The notes below the pieces were generated by a model that saw nothing but the letters and a program-made list of their open reading frames with translations, had not been told where the DNA came from and did no database searches. Shown here piece by piece: positions 17,545 to 26,711 of a stretch of DNA of 64,000 nucleotides. Source of the stretch: CAYPAV01 sp964408805 (GTDB lineage Bacteria > Pseudomonadota > Alphaproteobacteria > UBA8366); the NCBI GenBank assembly GCA_964408805.1, contig CAYPAV010000004.1:1-64000 (forward strand), given 5' to 3'. Each line of letters opens with the position of its first letter. Position 1 is the stretch's first letter. Position numbers and translations under genes: made by a program.

Positions 17545-19220
17545 CATCCATCGATCCCGCCGATTTCAACGTCCTCAGCGGCGCCTTCAAGGCGGTCGCC
17601 GAGGAGATGGGCGACATCATGCTGCGATCGGCCTATTCCTCGATCGTCCGCGAGGCGAAGGATTGCTCGACCTGCATCATGGACGGGGATGCGCGCACCG
17701 TGGCCCAAGCCGAGGCCATCCCGGTTCACATGAATTCGCTGGCCGCCGCCGTTCCCTACATCCGCGAGAAATACGACCTTCGGGAGACCCAACCAAACCA
17801 CGCCTTCATTACCAACAATCCCTATCAGAACGGTCAGCACCTCAACGACATCATCTTCCTGCTGCCGGTCTTTCACGACGATCGCCTCGTCGCCTTCGCC
17901 GGCAGCATCTGTCATCACCTCGAGCTTGGCGGGGCGGTTGCCGGATCGAACGCCGATGCCAAGGATTTGTATCAGGAAGGCGTCATCATCCCGACCATGC
18001 GGATTGATGTCGAGCGCGATCTTGGCGAGGGGCCGGTCGAGCAGCTTCTCGCGGCCAATGTGCGGCTGCCGGAGATCGTGATCGGCGATTTCCACGCCCA
18101 GATCGCCGCGGTGCTGAGGGGGCGGGTGCTGCTGCAGGAGCTTTTCGGGCGCTACGGCGCCAATCTCGTCGCCGCCTGCATGGGCGAGCTGCAGGACTAC
18201 TCCGAACGCATGCTGCGCGCCGTCATCAAGGAATTGCCGGACGGCGAATATTACGGCGAGGATTTTCTCGATGGCCGGACCTTGAACGAACCGCAGCCCG
18301 TGGTCCGCGCTCGGGTCACCATCGACGGCGACAACGCCCGGATCGATATGTCGGAAAGCGACGACCAGGTGAGCTGGCCCGTCAACGCGCCCGTGGCCTC
18401 GACCCATTCGGCCGTGATGACGGTCTTTGGCCAGCTGGCGGGTGCGGGCGTGCCGACCAATGACGGGGTCTATCGCCCGATCGAGATCGTCACACGCAAG
18501 GGCTCGATCCTCGATCCGCATCATCCGGCTCCCGTGCGGGGACGGATGTCGTCGGCTTATCGGACGGCAACCGCGGTGAAGCGGGCGCTTGCCGCCGCGG
18601 CACCCGATCAATTTTCGGCCGCTGGGTCCGATTCGACCCACACCGTGACCATGAGCCGCCGCGACGACAACGGTTATGAGATGTTCGCGGAAATCCTGAT
18701 GGGCGGCAACGGAGCGGGTCCAACGAATGACGGCGCCGAGGTCGTGGCACAGATGCTCTCCAACACCGGAAACACGCCGGTGGAGGCGATCGAAATGGAT
18801 CATAGCTTCGTCCGGCTGGCGGAATATTCGCTGATTCCGGATTCGGGCGGCGGCGGACGGTTCCGCGGTGGTCTCGGTCAACGGCGCGTGTACGACATTC
18901 TGAAGGACGGCGTCCTCATCTCCACCAATGGCGATCGCAACAATACGCCGCCCTGGGGGCTGCAAGGCGGGGACGACGGCAGCAAGGCGCGCAACATCCT
19001 GGTCCGCGACGGCAAGGAAACCCAAATCCAAGCAGCCGCGAATTTCGAGGTCGGCAAGGGCGATCGCTTCATCGTCGAGATCTCCGGCGGCGGCGGCTAT
19101 GGCGATCCCGGAATGCGGGCGCCGGCCTTGGTGGCCGACGATCTTCGCTGCGGGCGTATCACCGGGGATGCGGCACATGCCGTCTACGGCGTCGATCCCG
19201 GCGTCGGCGAAGACGATTAG
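17541..19220 (+). CDS. hyuB: Hydantoinase/oxoprolinase subunit B (HyuB family), copy 1
   Basis: This 559-residue protein has the HyuB layout: an N-terminal helical region with MGDIMLRSAYSSIVREAKD, NNPYQNGQHLNDI in the metal- and substrate-binding area, and the C-terminal glycine-rich ISGGGGYGDPGMRAPALVA. It is the partner of the A subunit encoded immediately upstream with a four-base overlap, and together they hydrolyse cyclic amide bonds with ATP. Its length is normal for a separate B subunit. The stop overlaps the stop of the convergent Ldh-family gene on the other strand by four bases. Confidence 0.9.
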   Translation: MTSIDPADFNVLSGAFKAVAEEMGDIMLRSAYSSIVREAKDCSTCIMDGDARTVAQAEAIPVHMNSLAAAVPYIREKYDLRETQPNHAFITNNPYQNGQHLNDIIFLLPVFHDDRLVAFAGSICHHLELGGAVAGSNADAKDLYQEGVIIPTMRIDVERDLGEGPVEQLLAANVRLPEIVIGDFHAQIAAVLRGRVLLQELFGRYGANLVAACMGELQDYSERMLRAVIKELPDGEYYGEDFLDGRTLNEPQPVVRARVTIDGDNARIDMSESDDQVSWPVNAPVASTHSAVMTVFGQLAGAGVPTNDGVYRPIEIVTRKGSILDPHHPAPVRGRMSSAYRTATAVKRALAAAAPDQFSAAGSDSTHTVTMSRRDDNGYEMFAEILMGGNGAGPTNDGAEVVAQMLSNTGNTPVEAIEMDHSFVRLAEYSLIPDSGGGGRFRGGLGQRRVYDILKDGVLISTNGDRNNTPPWGLQGGDDGSKARNILVRDGKETQIQAAANFEVGKGDRFIVEISGGGGYGDPGMRAPALVADDLRCGRITGDAAHAVYGVDPGVGEDD

Positions 19221-20266
19221 GTGACCGGCGCCGGTAGGTCCACGCCGTAGCGCTCGAAACAAGGGGCGATCAGGTCCGGAATTTCCGGGTGGAGCGCTAC
19301 GCCGCCCCGTATCTGTTCTGCATATTGCGCGTAGGCGCGATCGCCCGGCATCCGGACCGGGGCTGCCGGGTCGATCGGCTCGGCGGCGCGGCAATGCTCA
19401 GCGAAGGCCGCGGTCTCCCGCAGAAACGCTTCCGATCCGCCGAAAGCCTTGGGGTCGATCAGTTGCAGGAAGACATTGCTGGCGCCGGCGCCTTCGGCCC
19501 GACCCTTACCGGCGAGGGCCGAAGTCAGGGCCTCGACCATGATGGCGAAGCCGAACCCTCTGTGGCCGAGTTCGGCACCCCCCATCGGTAGAATCGCCCC
19601 CGGTGAGTCGCCGATAAAGTCGGCCGGATCGTCGCTCGGCCGACCCTCGGCGTCGATCAGGGCCGGGGCGGCGAGGCGCCGGTTGGCGCGCGCCGCGCGT
19701 TCGATCTGCCGGTTGGAACTGCTGGCGGTGCTGGTGTCGATCAGGATCGGGTGCGGGGTCGCCGGAATGCCGATCGCCATCGGGTTCGTGGAATAGCGGG
19801 CCGTCTTGCCGCCGTGGGGGGCAACGGCGGCGTTGCCCGGCGACGAGGAGGCGAGGAGCGCCATTATGCCGGTGTCGGCGGCCTGTTTCACATAGGTGGC
19901 GAGGCAGGAGATATTGCCGCACTGCCGGATCACGGCGGTGACAACGCCACGCGTCGGCAAACGGGTCAGGGCGTCGTCCAGCACGGCGCGAACCGCCCAT
20001 TGGCCCGGCAACTGTCCCGCATCGAAAACAAGGTTGGCGCCGTTTTCGTGGACGAGTTCCGGTTCGCCGTTGGTACGCGTGGTGCCCTTCTCGATCCTCG
20101 CCAGATAGGCAGGGACGAACTGGAGGCCGTGGGTGGAGTAGCCAAGGAGATCGGCCTCGACCAAGGTTTCCGCGACGGCGCGGGCGATCGGCGGCTCCAG
20201 ACCCGCCTGTTGGAAGAGCGCCGTGGTCGCGTCGATCAAGTCGGTGTGGCGGTAGCGGTTCGTCAT
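19217..20266 (-). CDS. Malate/L-lactate/ureidoglycolate-type dehydrogenase (Ldh_2 family), copy 1
   Basis: The 349-residue protein resembles the Ldh_2 family of NAD(P)-dependent 2-hydroxyacid dehydrogenases, which has no classical Rossmann fold. Visible marks are the early His in LGYSTHGLQFVPAYLARIEKG, the nucleotide-contact stretch TNPMAIGIPATPHPILIDTS, and GHRGFGFAIMVEALTSALAG. Members include ureidoglycolate and sulfolactate dehydrogenases and delta-1-piperideine-2-carboxylate reductase. A role in breakdown of purine- or hydantoin-derived acids would fit its position beside hyuAB, but it is convergent with them, not in the operon. A relative of the same length is encoded at 52.8 kb. Confidence 0.85.
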   Translation of the reverse strand: MTNRYRHTDLIDATTALFQQAGLEPPIARAVAETLVEADLLGYSTHGLQFVPAYLARIEKGTTRTNGEPELVHENGANLVFDAGQLPGQWAVRAVLDDALTRLPTRGVVTAVIRQCGNISCLATYVKQAADTGIMALLASSSPGNAAVAPHGGKTARYSTNPMAIGIPATPHPILIDTSTASSSNRQIERAARANRRLAAPALIDAEGRPSDDPADFIGDSPGAILPMGGAELGHRGFGFAIMVEALTSALAGKGRAEGAGASNVFLQLIDPKAFGGSEAFLRETAAFAEHCRAAEPIDPAAPVRMPGDRAYAQYAEQIRGGVALHPEIPDLIAPCFERYGVDLPAPVT

Positions 20267-20322
20267 GGGGAGTTCCTATAGATCCAATTAGTCGGTCCGA
20301 GAACTCCGCACTTCACCATTTA

Positions 20323-20425
20323 CGTCATTCCCGCGAAAGCGAGAATCGACGCCTGAGCGGAACATTCGGCGGCCGGCGCTTAATTTGGCTCTCAGATCTG
20401 GATTCCCGCATTCGCGGGAATGACG
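20323..20425. repeat. Inverted-repeat element with two 25-bp arms
   Basis: The arms (20323-20347 and 20401-20425) are inverted copies differing at about two positions. Each arm is itself a short hairpin of the type ATTCCCGC-GAAA-GCGAGAAT. The pattern CGTCATTCCCGCG is a widespread bacterial intergenic repeat type, possibly a miniature element or transcript stabiliser. It lies between the start of the Ldh-family gene and the start of the peptidase gene. Confidence 0.8.
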
Positions 20426-20517
20426 CGGCAGTGGTGGCTTCGCTCATCCGCCATCCCCTTGCGGCGCCCATATTTATCTCCATCATCGTGGAACCGCGTT
20501 TCCCGAGAGGAATTTTG

Positions 20518-21786
20518 ATGAAAGACGCATTAACCGCAGCGCTCGGCCGTCTGGATACCGACATGTTGATGTCCGATTTCGAGGCGATTTGCGATACCGG
20601 CGGGCGGTTCGCCGGCACCGACAGCGAAAATCAGGCCGTGACCCTCCTCAAGGCAAGGATCGAAGCGATCTTCGGCAAGGCACCCGAGGTGATACCGACC
20701 GCATATGACGGATGGCGGCGGCGCGGGCATCGGCTTCGGCGGCTGACGCCGGAACCGGCCGAACTCGACTGCATTTCCCTCGTCTGGTCGCCCGACACGC
20801 CGGCGGGCGGGCTGGAGGCGGAGGTCGTCGATATGGGCCGGGGTGCGCCCGACGATATCCGTGCCCGGGCCGCGGAGATCAAGGGGCGCATTCCCCTCGT
20901 CCGCCACGAATACATGTTCACCGAGAAGACCCTGCACCGTCGCTTCAAATACGAGGCGGCGCGCGATTGCGGGGCGGCGGGTTTTTTGATCGCGGGTCAT
21001 ATCCCCGGCGGCAATCTCGTTAGCGGCTCCTCGGGCCGAAATCGCGCGGAGGATATCCCGGCCGCCGCGATCACCTTCGAAGGGGCCGAGGTCTTGGCCG
21101 GGCGCGCGGGTAGCTATCCCAATGTCCGGCTCGAACTGAAAAGCGAAACGGTGCCGGATAAGGCGGAAAACCTCGTCTTCGAGCTCCCGGGAGAGACCGA
21201 TGAATGGATCGTGCTAAGCGCGCATATAGATGGCCATCCCTTGGCCGAAAGCGCCATGGACAATGGCACCGGCCTTGCCGTCGTCCTTGCCGCCGCGCAC
21301 GCCTTGAGCCCCCAGGTGGCGACGATGTGGCGCGGGCTTCGCGTGATGCTCTTCAATGTCGAGGAATGGGGGCTTTGGGGTTCCGCGCAATATGCGGACG
21401 GATTGGCGCCGGCGGCGCGGGATCGGATCGCCCTCAACGTCAATCTCGACTCCGTCGGCGGCGATTCCGCTTTGACCGCGATCACCAGCGGATACCCGAA
21501 GATCGGGCCTTTCCTTCAGGCGCCGGCGACCGCGGTCGACACCCCGCTCGGTGTTCACGATGCACTGATGCGGAATTCCGACCACTATAATTTCGCACGG
21601 AACGGAATCCCCGCCTTCCGGCTCGTCGCCGGTTTCGACGATCCCAATTCCAATCTCCGCTATGTGCTGACGCCAGGCGATACGCGCGACAAGGTGACGG
21701 CGGAAGAACTGGAACGCGCGGCCCGCCTGACGACCGCTATCTTGGTCACAGCCCTCTCCGTCGAGACCTTGTCGCTCCGCGACTGA
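20518..21786 (+). CDS. M28 family zinc metallopeptidase
   Basis: The 422-residue protein shows the co-catalytic zinc site of M28 aminopeptidases: H-x-D in SAHIDGHPLAE, the bridging Asp in SAMDNGTGLAVV, the general-base EE pair in FNVEEWGLWGS, Asp in NLDSVGGDS, and the last His in RNSDHYNFARNG. A PA-like insert occupies roughly residues 110-220. There is no signal peptide, so it is likely cytoplasmic, unlike many secreted M28 enzymes. The ATG follows GAGAGGA by a suitable distance. It should cleave N-terminal residues or a small amide-linked substrate; specificity is unknown. It converges with the lyase gene that ends 13 bases later. Confidence 0.88.
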   Translation: MKDALTAALGRLDTDMLMSDFEAICDTGGRFAGTDSENQAVTLLKARIEAIFGKAPEVIPTAYDGWRRRGHRLRRLTPEPAELDCISLVWSPDTPAGGLEAEVVDMGRGAPDDIRARAAEIKGRIPLVRHEYMFTEKTLHRRFKYEAARDCGAAGFLIAGHIPGGNLVSGSSGRNRAEDIPAAAITFEGAEVLAGRAGSYPNVRLELKSETVPDKAENLVFELPGETDEWIVLSAHIDGHPLAESAMDNGTGLAVVLAAAHALSPQVATMWRGLRVMLFNVEEWGLWGSAQYADGLAPAARDRIALNVNLDSVGGDSALTAITSGYPKIGPFLQAPATAVDTPLGVHDALMRNSDHYNFARNGIPAFRLVAGFDDPNSNLRYVLTPGDTRDKVTAEELERAARLTTAILVTALSVETLSLRD

Positions 21787-21799
21787 CGCGAGGTGGCCT

Positions 21800-22738
21800 T
21801 TATTCCGCCGCTTTGGGTTGGTGGCCGAGCGTGCCGTCGTATTTCGATAACTCCGCCTCGCCGAGGAAGCGCTGCTCCCACTCCATGATCTGGTCGAAAC
21901 CGGCAAAGGTGTGGAAATCGCCAAGCGGGTGGTCGGCGAATTTCTTGGAGAACTCCCGTTCGGCGAGAGGACCCTGTTCCTTGAGCTCCATGGCGAGGTC
22001 GTAGACGGCCATCAACTGCATCCGCATCGTCGCACCCGGCAGAATGGTCATGGCGATGCCGAGTTCGTTCATCTCCTCTTCGGAGTAGCGGGGCGAGATG
22101 CCGGTCTGGTTGTACATGATCGGCCCCTCGACTTCCGCACAGACGCGCCTCACCTCGTCCGCGTCCTTCGGCCCCTCGACGAAGGCGACATCGGCGCCCG
22201 CCTTCAAATAGGCATTGGCCCGGCGGATCGAATCGTCGAGACCGCCGCCGACCGCGCCCCGGGCGTCGGTTCGGGCGATGATGACGAAATCCGGGTCGAC
22301 TTCGTTTCGGGCATAGTCCGCGGCCTGGTACTTGCCGACCGCTTCCTCGATGGGAATGACCTGGCGGCCGGCGACATGGCCGCAGCGCTTGGGAATGATC
22401 TGATCTTCGATATGGATGGCGGCGACGCCGGTCTGGATATATTCCTTCACCGTGCGAATGACGTTGATCGCATTGCCGTAGCCGTTATCGGCATCCGCGA
22501 TCACCGGCACCGAGACCGCGTTGGAGATATAGCGCGCGTTGAGGTGCATTTCGGTCATCGTGGCGAGGCCGCAATCGGGCATGCCGGTGAGCGACAGCGA
22601 CGTCCCGTAGCCGGTCATGTAGATCGCCGGAAAACCGACCTTGTCCAGAATTTTTCCGCTGACCGCGTTGTAGCAGCCGGGAATGACGAGCGTCTTGCCC
22701 GACTTCATCAGTTCGCGAAGCTTGGTGGTGCGTTTCAT
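21800..22738 (-). CDS. Isocitrate lyase/PEP mutase superfamily enzyme
   Basis: The 312-residue TIM-barrel protein carries the family marks: YMTGYGTSLS near the N-terminus, the Mg-binding ADADNGYGNA, HIEDQ, and the catalytic loop PKRCGH with its Cys. This corresponds to methylisocitrate lyase, oxaloacetate decarboxylase or carboxyphosphonoenolpyruvate mutase relatives. The KRCGH loop favours a lyase over a phosphonate mutase, though this is inference. It lies 76 bases downstream of a TauD-type dioxygenase on the same strand, so the two are probably one operon. It should cleave or decarboxylate a small 2-oxo or 2-hydroxy acid produced upstream. Confidence 0.88.
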   Translation of the reverse strand: MKRTTKLRELMKSGKTLVIPGCYNAVSGKILDKVGFPAIYMTGYGTSLSLTGMPDCGLATMTEMHLNARYISNAVSVPVIADADNGYGNAINVIRTVKEYIQTGVAAIHIEDQIIPKRCGHVAGRQVIPIEEAVGKYQAADYARNEVDPDFVIIARTDARGAVGGGLDDSIRRANAYLKAGADVAFVEGPKDADEVRRVCAEVEGPIMYNQTGISPRYSEEEMNELGIAMTILPGATMRMQLMAVYDLAMELKEQGPLAEREFSKKFADHPLGDFHTFAGFDQIMEWEQRFLGEAELSKYDGTLGHQPKAAE

Positions 22739-22814
22739 CGGCGGGGTCCTCCCTCGAAAGTGCCGTCCTAGGAAGGGAGATATGAGCGGGACCGGTCTTC
22801 GCCAGGGCCGGTCT

Positions 22815-23918
22815 TCAGACCGGTGTCAGCGGCACCTGGAATTCGATATCCGGCACGACCACCCCGCCCCGGTCGCCGATCTCGACGCTTCCGTAGCGCC
22901 CCGCGAAGGCGGTCGGCAGCTCAATGCCGTCCGGCGGCGAGAGCCAGAGCCGCAGCAGATAGCGCTTGCGATCCGCCTCGGGCCAGTCTTCGTAGGCGGT
23001 GCGGTCGTGCAGGGTCTGATGATTGTGCAGGAGCTGGATATCGCCCGGCTCGAAATTCACCGAGAGGTGGAGGGCCGGGTCATTGGCGAGATCGGAGACC
23101 ATGTCGAGTGCTGCCTCGAGCTCGGCACTTATTGGATGGGCGTCCGCGTGGCGGCTCGCCATGTCGATATGGGTGCGGAGATAATTGATCGCCAATCGCC
23201 CCCGGTAGTGGTTGAACACCGGCAGCTCGTACCAGGGTCCCTTTCCTTCGGGAATTTCGTCGCGCCGGTCGCGCGCGATCGGGCCGTAAAGGACCCGCGC
23301 CAGATCGGGCCGGCGGCGCCACATCTCGTTGTGGATCGTATAGGAGCTGACGACCGTGCTGCGGCCGCCCCGCATCGCCTTCCTGAGGCAAAGCAAACCC
23401 ACCAGGTCGACCGAATCGCAATGGAACTTAAGATGCCGGTTGGTGAGATAGCCGCGCTCGCTGGCATTCGGGAAGTCCGAGCCGAGGTCGATGACGTGTC
23501 CCAGCAGATGCCCTCGCGTATTCTGCGAGCGAGCCGAACCGAAATACGTCCCGAATCCCCAATAGAGCGTCGCGATCTCCGGGAACGAAAGGTCCTCGAT
23601 GGGAAAATTCCGGAACAGGGTAAATCCACGCCCGCCGATGATTTCATCTCTTTGACGCGCCAGCACCGGTTCCAGGGTCGGCAGCGGGAAGGACCCGCGA
23701 TCGATCTCCAAGATTTCGCCGTGGGCCTCGCGCGCGTGGCGCATCGCCTCGAGCAGCTCGGTCCGCTCCGCGGCGCTGAAACGGTAGTGCCAATCGTCCC
23801 GTGCCTGAAGCTCCGGGCCGGTCCAGACGCCGGGTCCGGTGATGGGTCCTTCGTGCGGTTCGGGGTGGTCGGACGGCAGGCGGTCGCCCGGCGCCCGGCT
23901 ATCGGTGGATATCGACAT
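22815..23918 (-). CDS. TauD/TfdA-like Fe(II)/2-oxoglutarate dioxygenase (copy 3, long form)
   Basis: At 367 residues this is longer than the other two copies, with an extra N-terminal region of about 80 residues. The iron triad is HxD in LKFHCDSVDLVG and the distal His in LLHNHQTLHDRTAYEDW, followed by Arg residues in RKRYLLRLWLSP. This arrangement is like the TauD-type clavaminate-synthase-like proteins found in catabolic operons. It probably oxidises a carboxylic acid. The isocitrate lyase/PEP mutase-type gene follows on the same strand. Its start faces a crotonase gene across 102 bases, probably a divergent promoter region. Confidence 0.85.
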   Translation of the reverse strand: MSISTDSRAPGDRLPSDHPEPHEGPITGPGVWTGPELQARDDWHYRFSAAERTELLEAMRHAREAHGEILEIDRGSFPLPTLEPVLARQRDEIIGGRGFTLFRNFPIEDLSFPEIATLYWGFGTYFGSARSQNTRGHLLGHVIDLGSDFPNASERGYLTNRHLKFHCDSVDLVGLLCLRKAMRGGRSTVVSSYTIHNEMWRRRPDLARVLYGPIARDRRDEIPEGKGPWYELPVFNHYRGRLAINYLRTHIDMASRHADAHPISAELEAALDMVSDLANDPALHLSVNFEPGDIQLLHNHQTLHDRTAYEDWPEADRKRYLLRLWLSPPDGIELPTAFAGRYGSVEIGDRGGVVVPDIEFQVPLTPV

Positions 23919-24020
23919 GGCGGAATCCTAACAAAATTACCGACTTTGTCCCGTCGATCTTTTCCGGACCGGCGATTGTTGGGATAGTACGGTGGGATCG
24001 ATCCCTTGAAAGGACGGATT

Positions 24021-24818
24021 ATGGCCCAGACCGAAAAGGTTCTCGTCGAGCGGGAGGGTCCCGTGACGACGGTTATTCTCAACAGGCCGGAAAAGCGGAA
24101 CGCCGTCGACAACCAGTCGGCCAATGCGCTGGTGGCGGCCTTTCGCGCCTTCGAGGCGGATGACGACCAGCGGGTCGCCGTTCTTTGGGGGCGGGGCCCG
24201 TCCTTCTGTTCGGGTGCCGATTTGGCGGCCGTGGCCTCGGGCGAACGGCGGGCTCGGTATGACGCGATCGGCGCCGAATCCGACGAGGGCCCGATGGGGC
24301 CGAGCCGCCTTCAGATGTCGAAACCGGTGATCGCGGCCGTGGCGGGATATGCGGTGGCGGGCGGTCTTGAATTGGCGCTTTGGTGCGACCTTCGCGTCGC
24401 GGAGGAATCGGCCGTGTTCGGCGTCTTTTGCCGGCGCTGGGGCATGCCCTTGATCGACGGCGGCACGGTGCGCTTGCCGCGGCTTATCGGCATGGGAAGG
24501 GCTCTCGACATGATCCTGACGGGACGGCCGGTCCCGGCGGCCGAGGCGCTGGAGATGGGACTGGCCAACCGCGTGGTGGCGGACGGCGAGGTCCGCGAAG
24601 CCGCCGAGGCGCTCGCCCGCGAGATCGCCGCCTTTCCGCAATACTGCGTCGAGATCGACCGGGCCTCGGTCCATGGTCAATGGTCGTTCGGTCTCAATTC
24701 GGCGATGGCCGAGGAATATCGTTCCGGCATCCGGGCTATCGAGCGAGAGGGCCGGGCCGGGGCCGGGCGGTTCGTCGGCGGGGCCGGGCGCGGCGGCGAT
24801 TTCCGAAATTTGGGATGA
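24021..24818 (+). CDS. Enoyl-CoA hydratase/isomerase family (crotonase A)
   Basis: The 265-residue protein has the crotonase fold: LNRPEKRNAVDNQ, the first oxyanion-hole region SFCSGADLAAV, and AVAGYAVAGGLELALWCDLR. The GGLE Glu aligns with the first catalytic Glu of rat enoyl-CoA hydratase; the second position is not acidic (VFGVFCRRWGMP), so full hydratase activity is uncertain. It opens a four-gene plus-strand run of crotonase, crotonase, quinone oxidoreductase and crotonase. The ATG was chosen for the AAGGACGG stretch 4-11 bases upstream. It probably acts on a CoA thioester in the cytoplasm. Confidence 0.87.
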   Translation: MAQTEKVLVEREGPVTTVILNRPEKRNAVDNQSANALVAAFRAFEADDDQRVAVLWGRGPSFCSGADLAAVASGERRARYDAIGAESDEGPMGPSRLQMSKPVIAAVAGYAVAGGLELALWCDLRVAEESAVFGVFCRRWGMPLIDGGTVRLPRLIGMGRALDMILTGRPVPAAEALEMGLANRVVADGEVREAAEALAREIAAFPQYCVEIDRASVHGQWSFGLNSAMAEEYRSGIRAIEREGRAGAGRFVGGAGRGGDFRNLG

Positions 24819-24892
24819 AACCGTGGCCGCCATCTTGGTCGAACCTAGTTTGATCGACAGTTAGCGCTGGCTAGTGCTTGGGAGAAATTAAC

Positions 24893-25678
24893 ATGCCATT
24901 CGAAAGCGTGCTCTTGGAGAAGAAGGAAGGCGTCGCCCATATCACCTTGAACCGGCCGGACGCCGCCAATGCCCTCGATTTGAAAATGGCCATGGAGCTG
25001 CACGAGGCGGCCCTCGATTGCGCCGCGGACACCTCCGTTCGCGCCGTCCTGATTACCGGCAACGGACGGATGTTCTGCGCCGGCGGCGACCTGAAGCTGT
25101 TCCACGGCGAGGAAGACATCCAACGCCTGTTAATGAACTTGACCGTATATTTCCATCGCGCCGTTTCGATCTTCAACCGCATGGACGCGCCCGTGGTGAT
25201 GGCGATCAACGGCATGGCGGCGGGCGGCGGATTCAGCTTCGCCATTTGCGGCGATATCGTCATCGCCGCTGAATCCGCCAAGTTCACCGTTGCCTATACG
25301 GCGGCCGGCCTGTCGCCCGACGGCTGTTCAACCTATCTGCTGCCCCGCTTCATCGGGGTGCGGCGCGCGAAGGAATTGATGCTGACCAACCGAGTATTGA
25401 GTGCCGCCGAGGCCGAATCCTATAACATCGTCGATCGGGTGGTACCGGATGACCAATTGATGGAGGCGGCGGAAGCCCAGGCGCGCGCCTTCGCCGATGG
25501 CCCAACCAAGGCCTTTGGCGCGGTGAAGCGGTTACTGGATTCAAGCTTCTCGAACGGTATCGAGACCCAGATGGAGCTGGAAGCGCGCTCGATTGCCGCC
25601 CTTGGGGCAAGTGTCGACGGCCGTGAAGGCGTTGACGCCTTCGTCGGGAAGCGAAAACCCGGCTTCAAAGGCGAATAG
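24893..25678 (+). CDS. Enoyl-CoA hydratase/isomerase family (crotonase B, PaaG-like)
   Basis: The 261-residue protein has ITLNRPDAANALDLKMA, GRMFCAGGDLKLF and NGMAAGGGFSFAICGDIV. The usual first Glu is replaced (GGGFS), while an Asp occurs at GLSPDGCSTYLLPR, as in PaaG-type 1,2-epoxyphenylacetyl-CoA isomerases and dienoyl-CoA isomerases. It is therefore more likely an isomerase than a hydratase. It follows crotonase A by 74 bases. The next gene begins one base after this stop, so at least these are coupled. The start ATG has GGGAGAAA about 6-13 bases upstream. Confidence 0.87.
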   Translation: MPFESVLLEKKEGVAHITLNRPDAANALDLKMAMELHEAALDCAADTSVRAVLITGNGRMFCAGGDLKLFHGEEDIQRLLMNLTVYFHRAVSIFNRMDAPVVMAINGMAAGGGFSFAICGDIVIAAESAKFTVAYTAAGLSPDGCSTYLLPRFIGVRRAKELMLTNRVLSAAEAESYNIVDRVVPDDQLMEAAEAQARAFADGPTKAFGAVKRLLDSSFSNGIETQMELEARSIAALGASVDGREGVDAFVGKRKPGFKGE

Positions 25679-25679
25679 G

Positions 25680-26711
25680 GTGCGGGCGGTCAGGGTCAAC
25701 CAATTCACCGACTACGCCAATCTCGAAGTCGAGGAGATCGCAGCACTTGGGCCCCCCGGACCGGGGGAGGTCCGTTTCGACGTTCATGCCACCGGTGTCA
25801 GCTTCTCACAGAGCCTCGTTGTCTCCGGACGCTACCAGCGGAGACCCCCATTGCCCTTCACGCCTGGTCCCGAAGCCGCCGGCGTGGTGACCGCGGTCGG
25901 TGCCGGCGTGACCAGGGTTTCGCCGGGTGATCGCATCGTGGCGATCCTGGACTGGGGTGCGTGGGCGGAAGCGGCCATGGCGCGGGACGTCAACGTCTTC
26001 CCGCTGCCGGACGGTATTTCCTTCGAGGAAGCCATCCCCTTCGCGAGCTCCTATCCGACCTCTTATGTCTCGTTAATTTGGCCGCATGGTTTGGAAATCA
26101 CGGAGGGTGATGTCTTGTTGGTCCATGGTGCCGCCGGTGGGGTCGGTCTGGCGGCCGTCGAAATCGGCAAGGCGCTGGGCGCCACCGTCATTGCAACGGT
26201 GGGGTCGGCCGGAAAGGTGCGGGTTCCCAAAGATCATGGCGCGGATCATGTGCTCGATAACTCGAAGGGTGAATTTCGCGAAGCGGTGCTCGATCTGACC
26301 GATGGGCGAGGGGCTGACAAGATCTACGATCCGATCGGCGGCGACGTGTTCGACCAATCGCTCCGCTGTATCGCGACCGAGGGACGGATCGTGCCGATCG
26401 GCTTTGCCAGCGGTCGCATCCCGCAAATCCCGGCCAATATTTTATTGCTCAAGAACATCGCCGTCTGCGGCGTGAATTATGGCTACTATGTCGGCTGGAG
26501 TCCGGTCGACGTGCGCGACCGGGAGGCCGAGCGGGTGAGGGAGATGATGACGCAACTGTTCGATTGGACGATCGGCGGCGACATTCGTCCGGAGATTTCG
26601 CATCGCTTCTCATTGGCGGGGTTCAGGGAGGCGATGGCGACCGTGTTGGCGCGTAAATCCATCGGCCGTGTTGTGTTGATGCCGCAAGAGGAGACGGTCG
26701 ATGGCCACTAA
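25680..26711 (+). CDS. NADPH:quinone oxidoreductase-like MDR protein (copy 1)
   Basis: The 343-residue medium-chain dehydrogenase lacks the zinc ligands of alcohol dehydrogenases and has the quinone-reductase pattern: PPLPFTPGPEAAGVVTAVGAG, the Rossmann loop VHGAAGGVGLAAVEIGKALG, and DLTDGRGADKIYDPIGGDVF. It starts with GTG immediately after the stop of crotonase B and overlaps the next crotonase by 11 bases, so it is part of one operon. Members reduce quinones or act as enoyl-CoA/enoyl-ACP reductases; in a crotonase operon an enoyl-thioester or enone reduction is plausible. That is inference. Confidence 0.87.
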   Translation: MRAVRVNQFTDYANLEVEEIAALGPPGPGEVRFDVHATGVSFSQSLVVSGRYQRRPPLPFTPGPEAAGVVTAVGAGVTRVSPGDRIVAILDWGAWAEAAMARDVNVFPLPDGISFEEAIPFASSYPTSYVSLIWPHGLEITEGDVLLVHGAAGGVGLAAVEIGKALGATVIATVGSAGKVRVPKDHGADHVLDNSKGEFREAVLDLTDGRGADKIYDPIGGDVFDQSLRCIATEGRIVPIGFASGRIPQIPANILLLKNIAVCGVNYGYYVGWSPVDVRDREAERVREMMTQLFDWTIGGDIRPEISHRFSLAGFREAMATVLARKSIGRVVLMPQEETVDGH

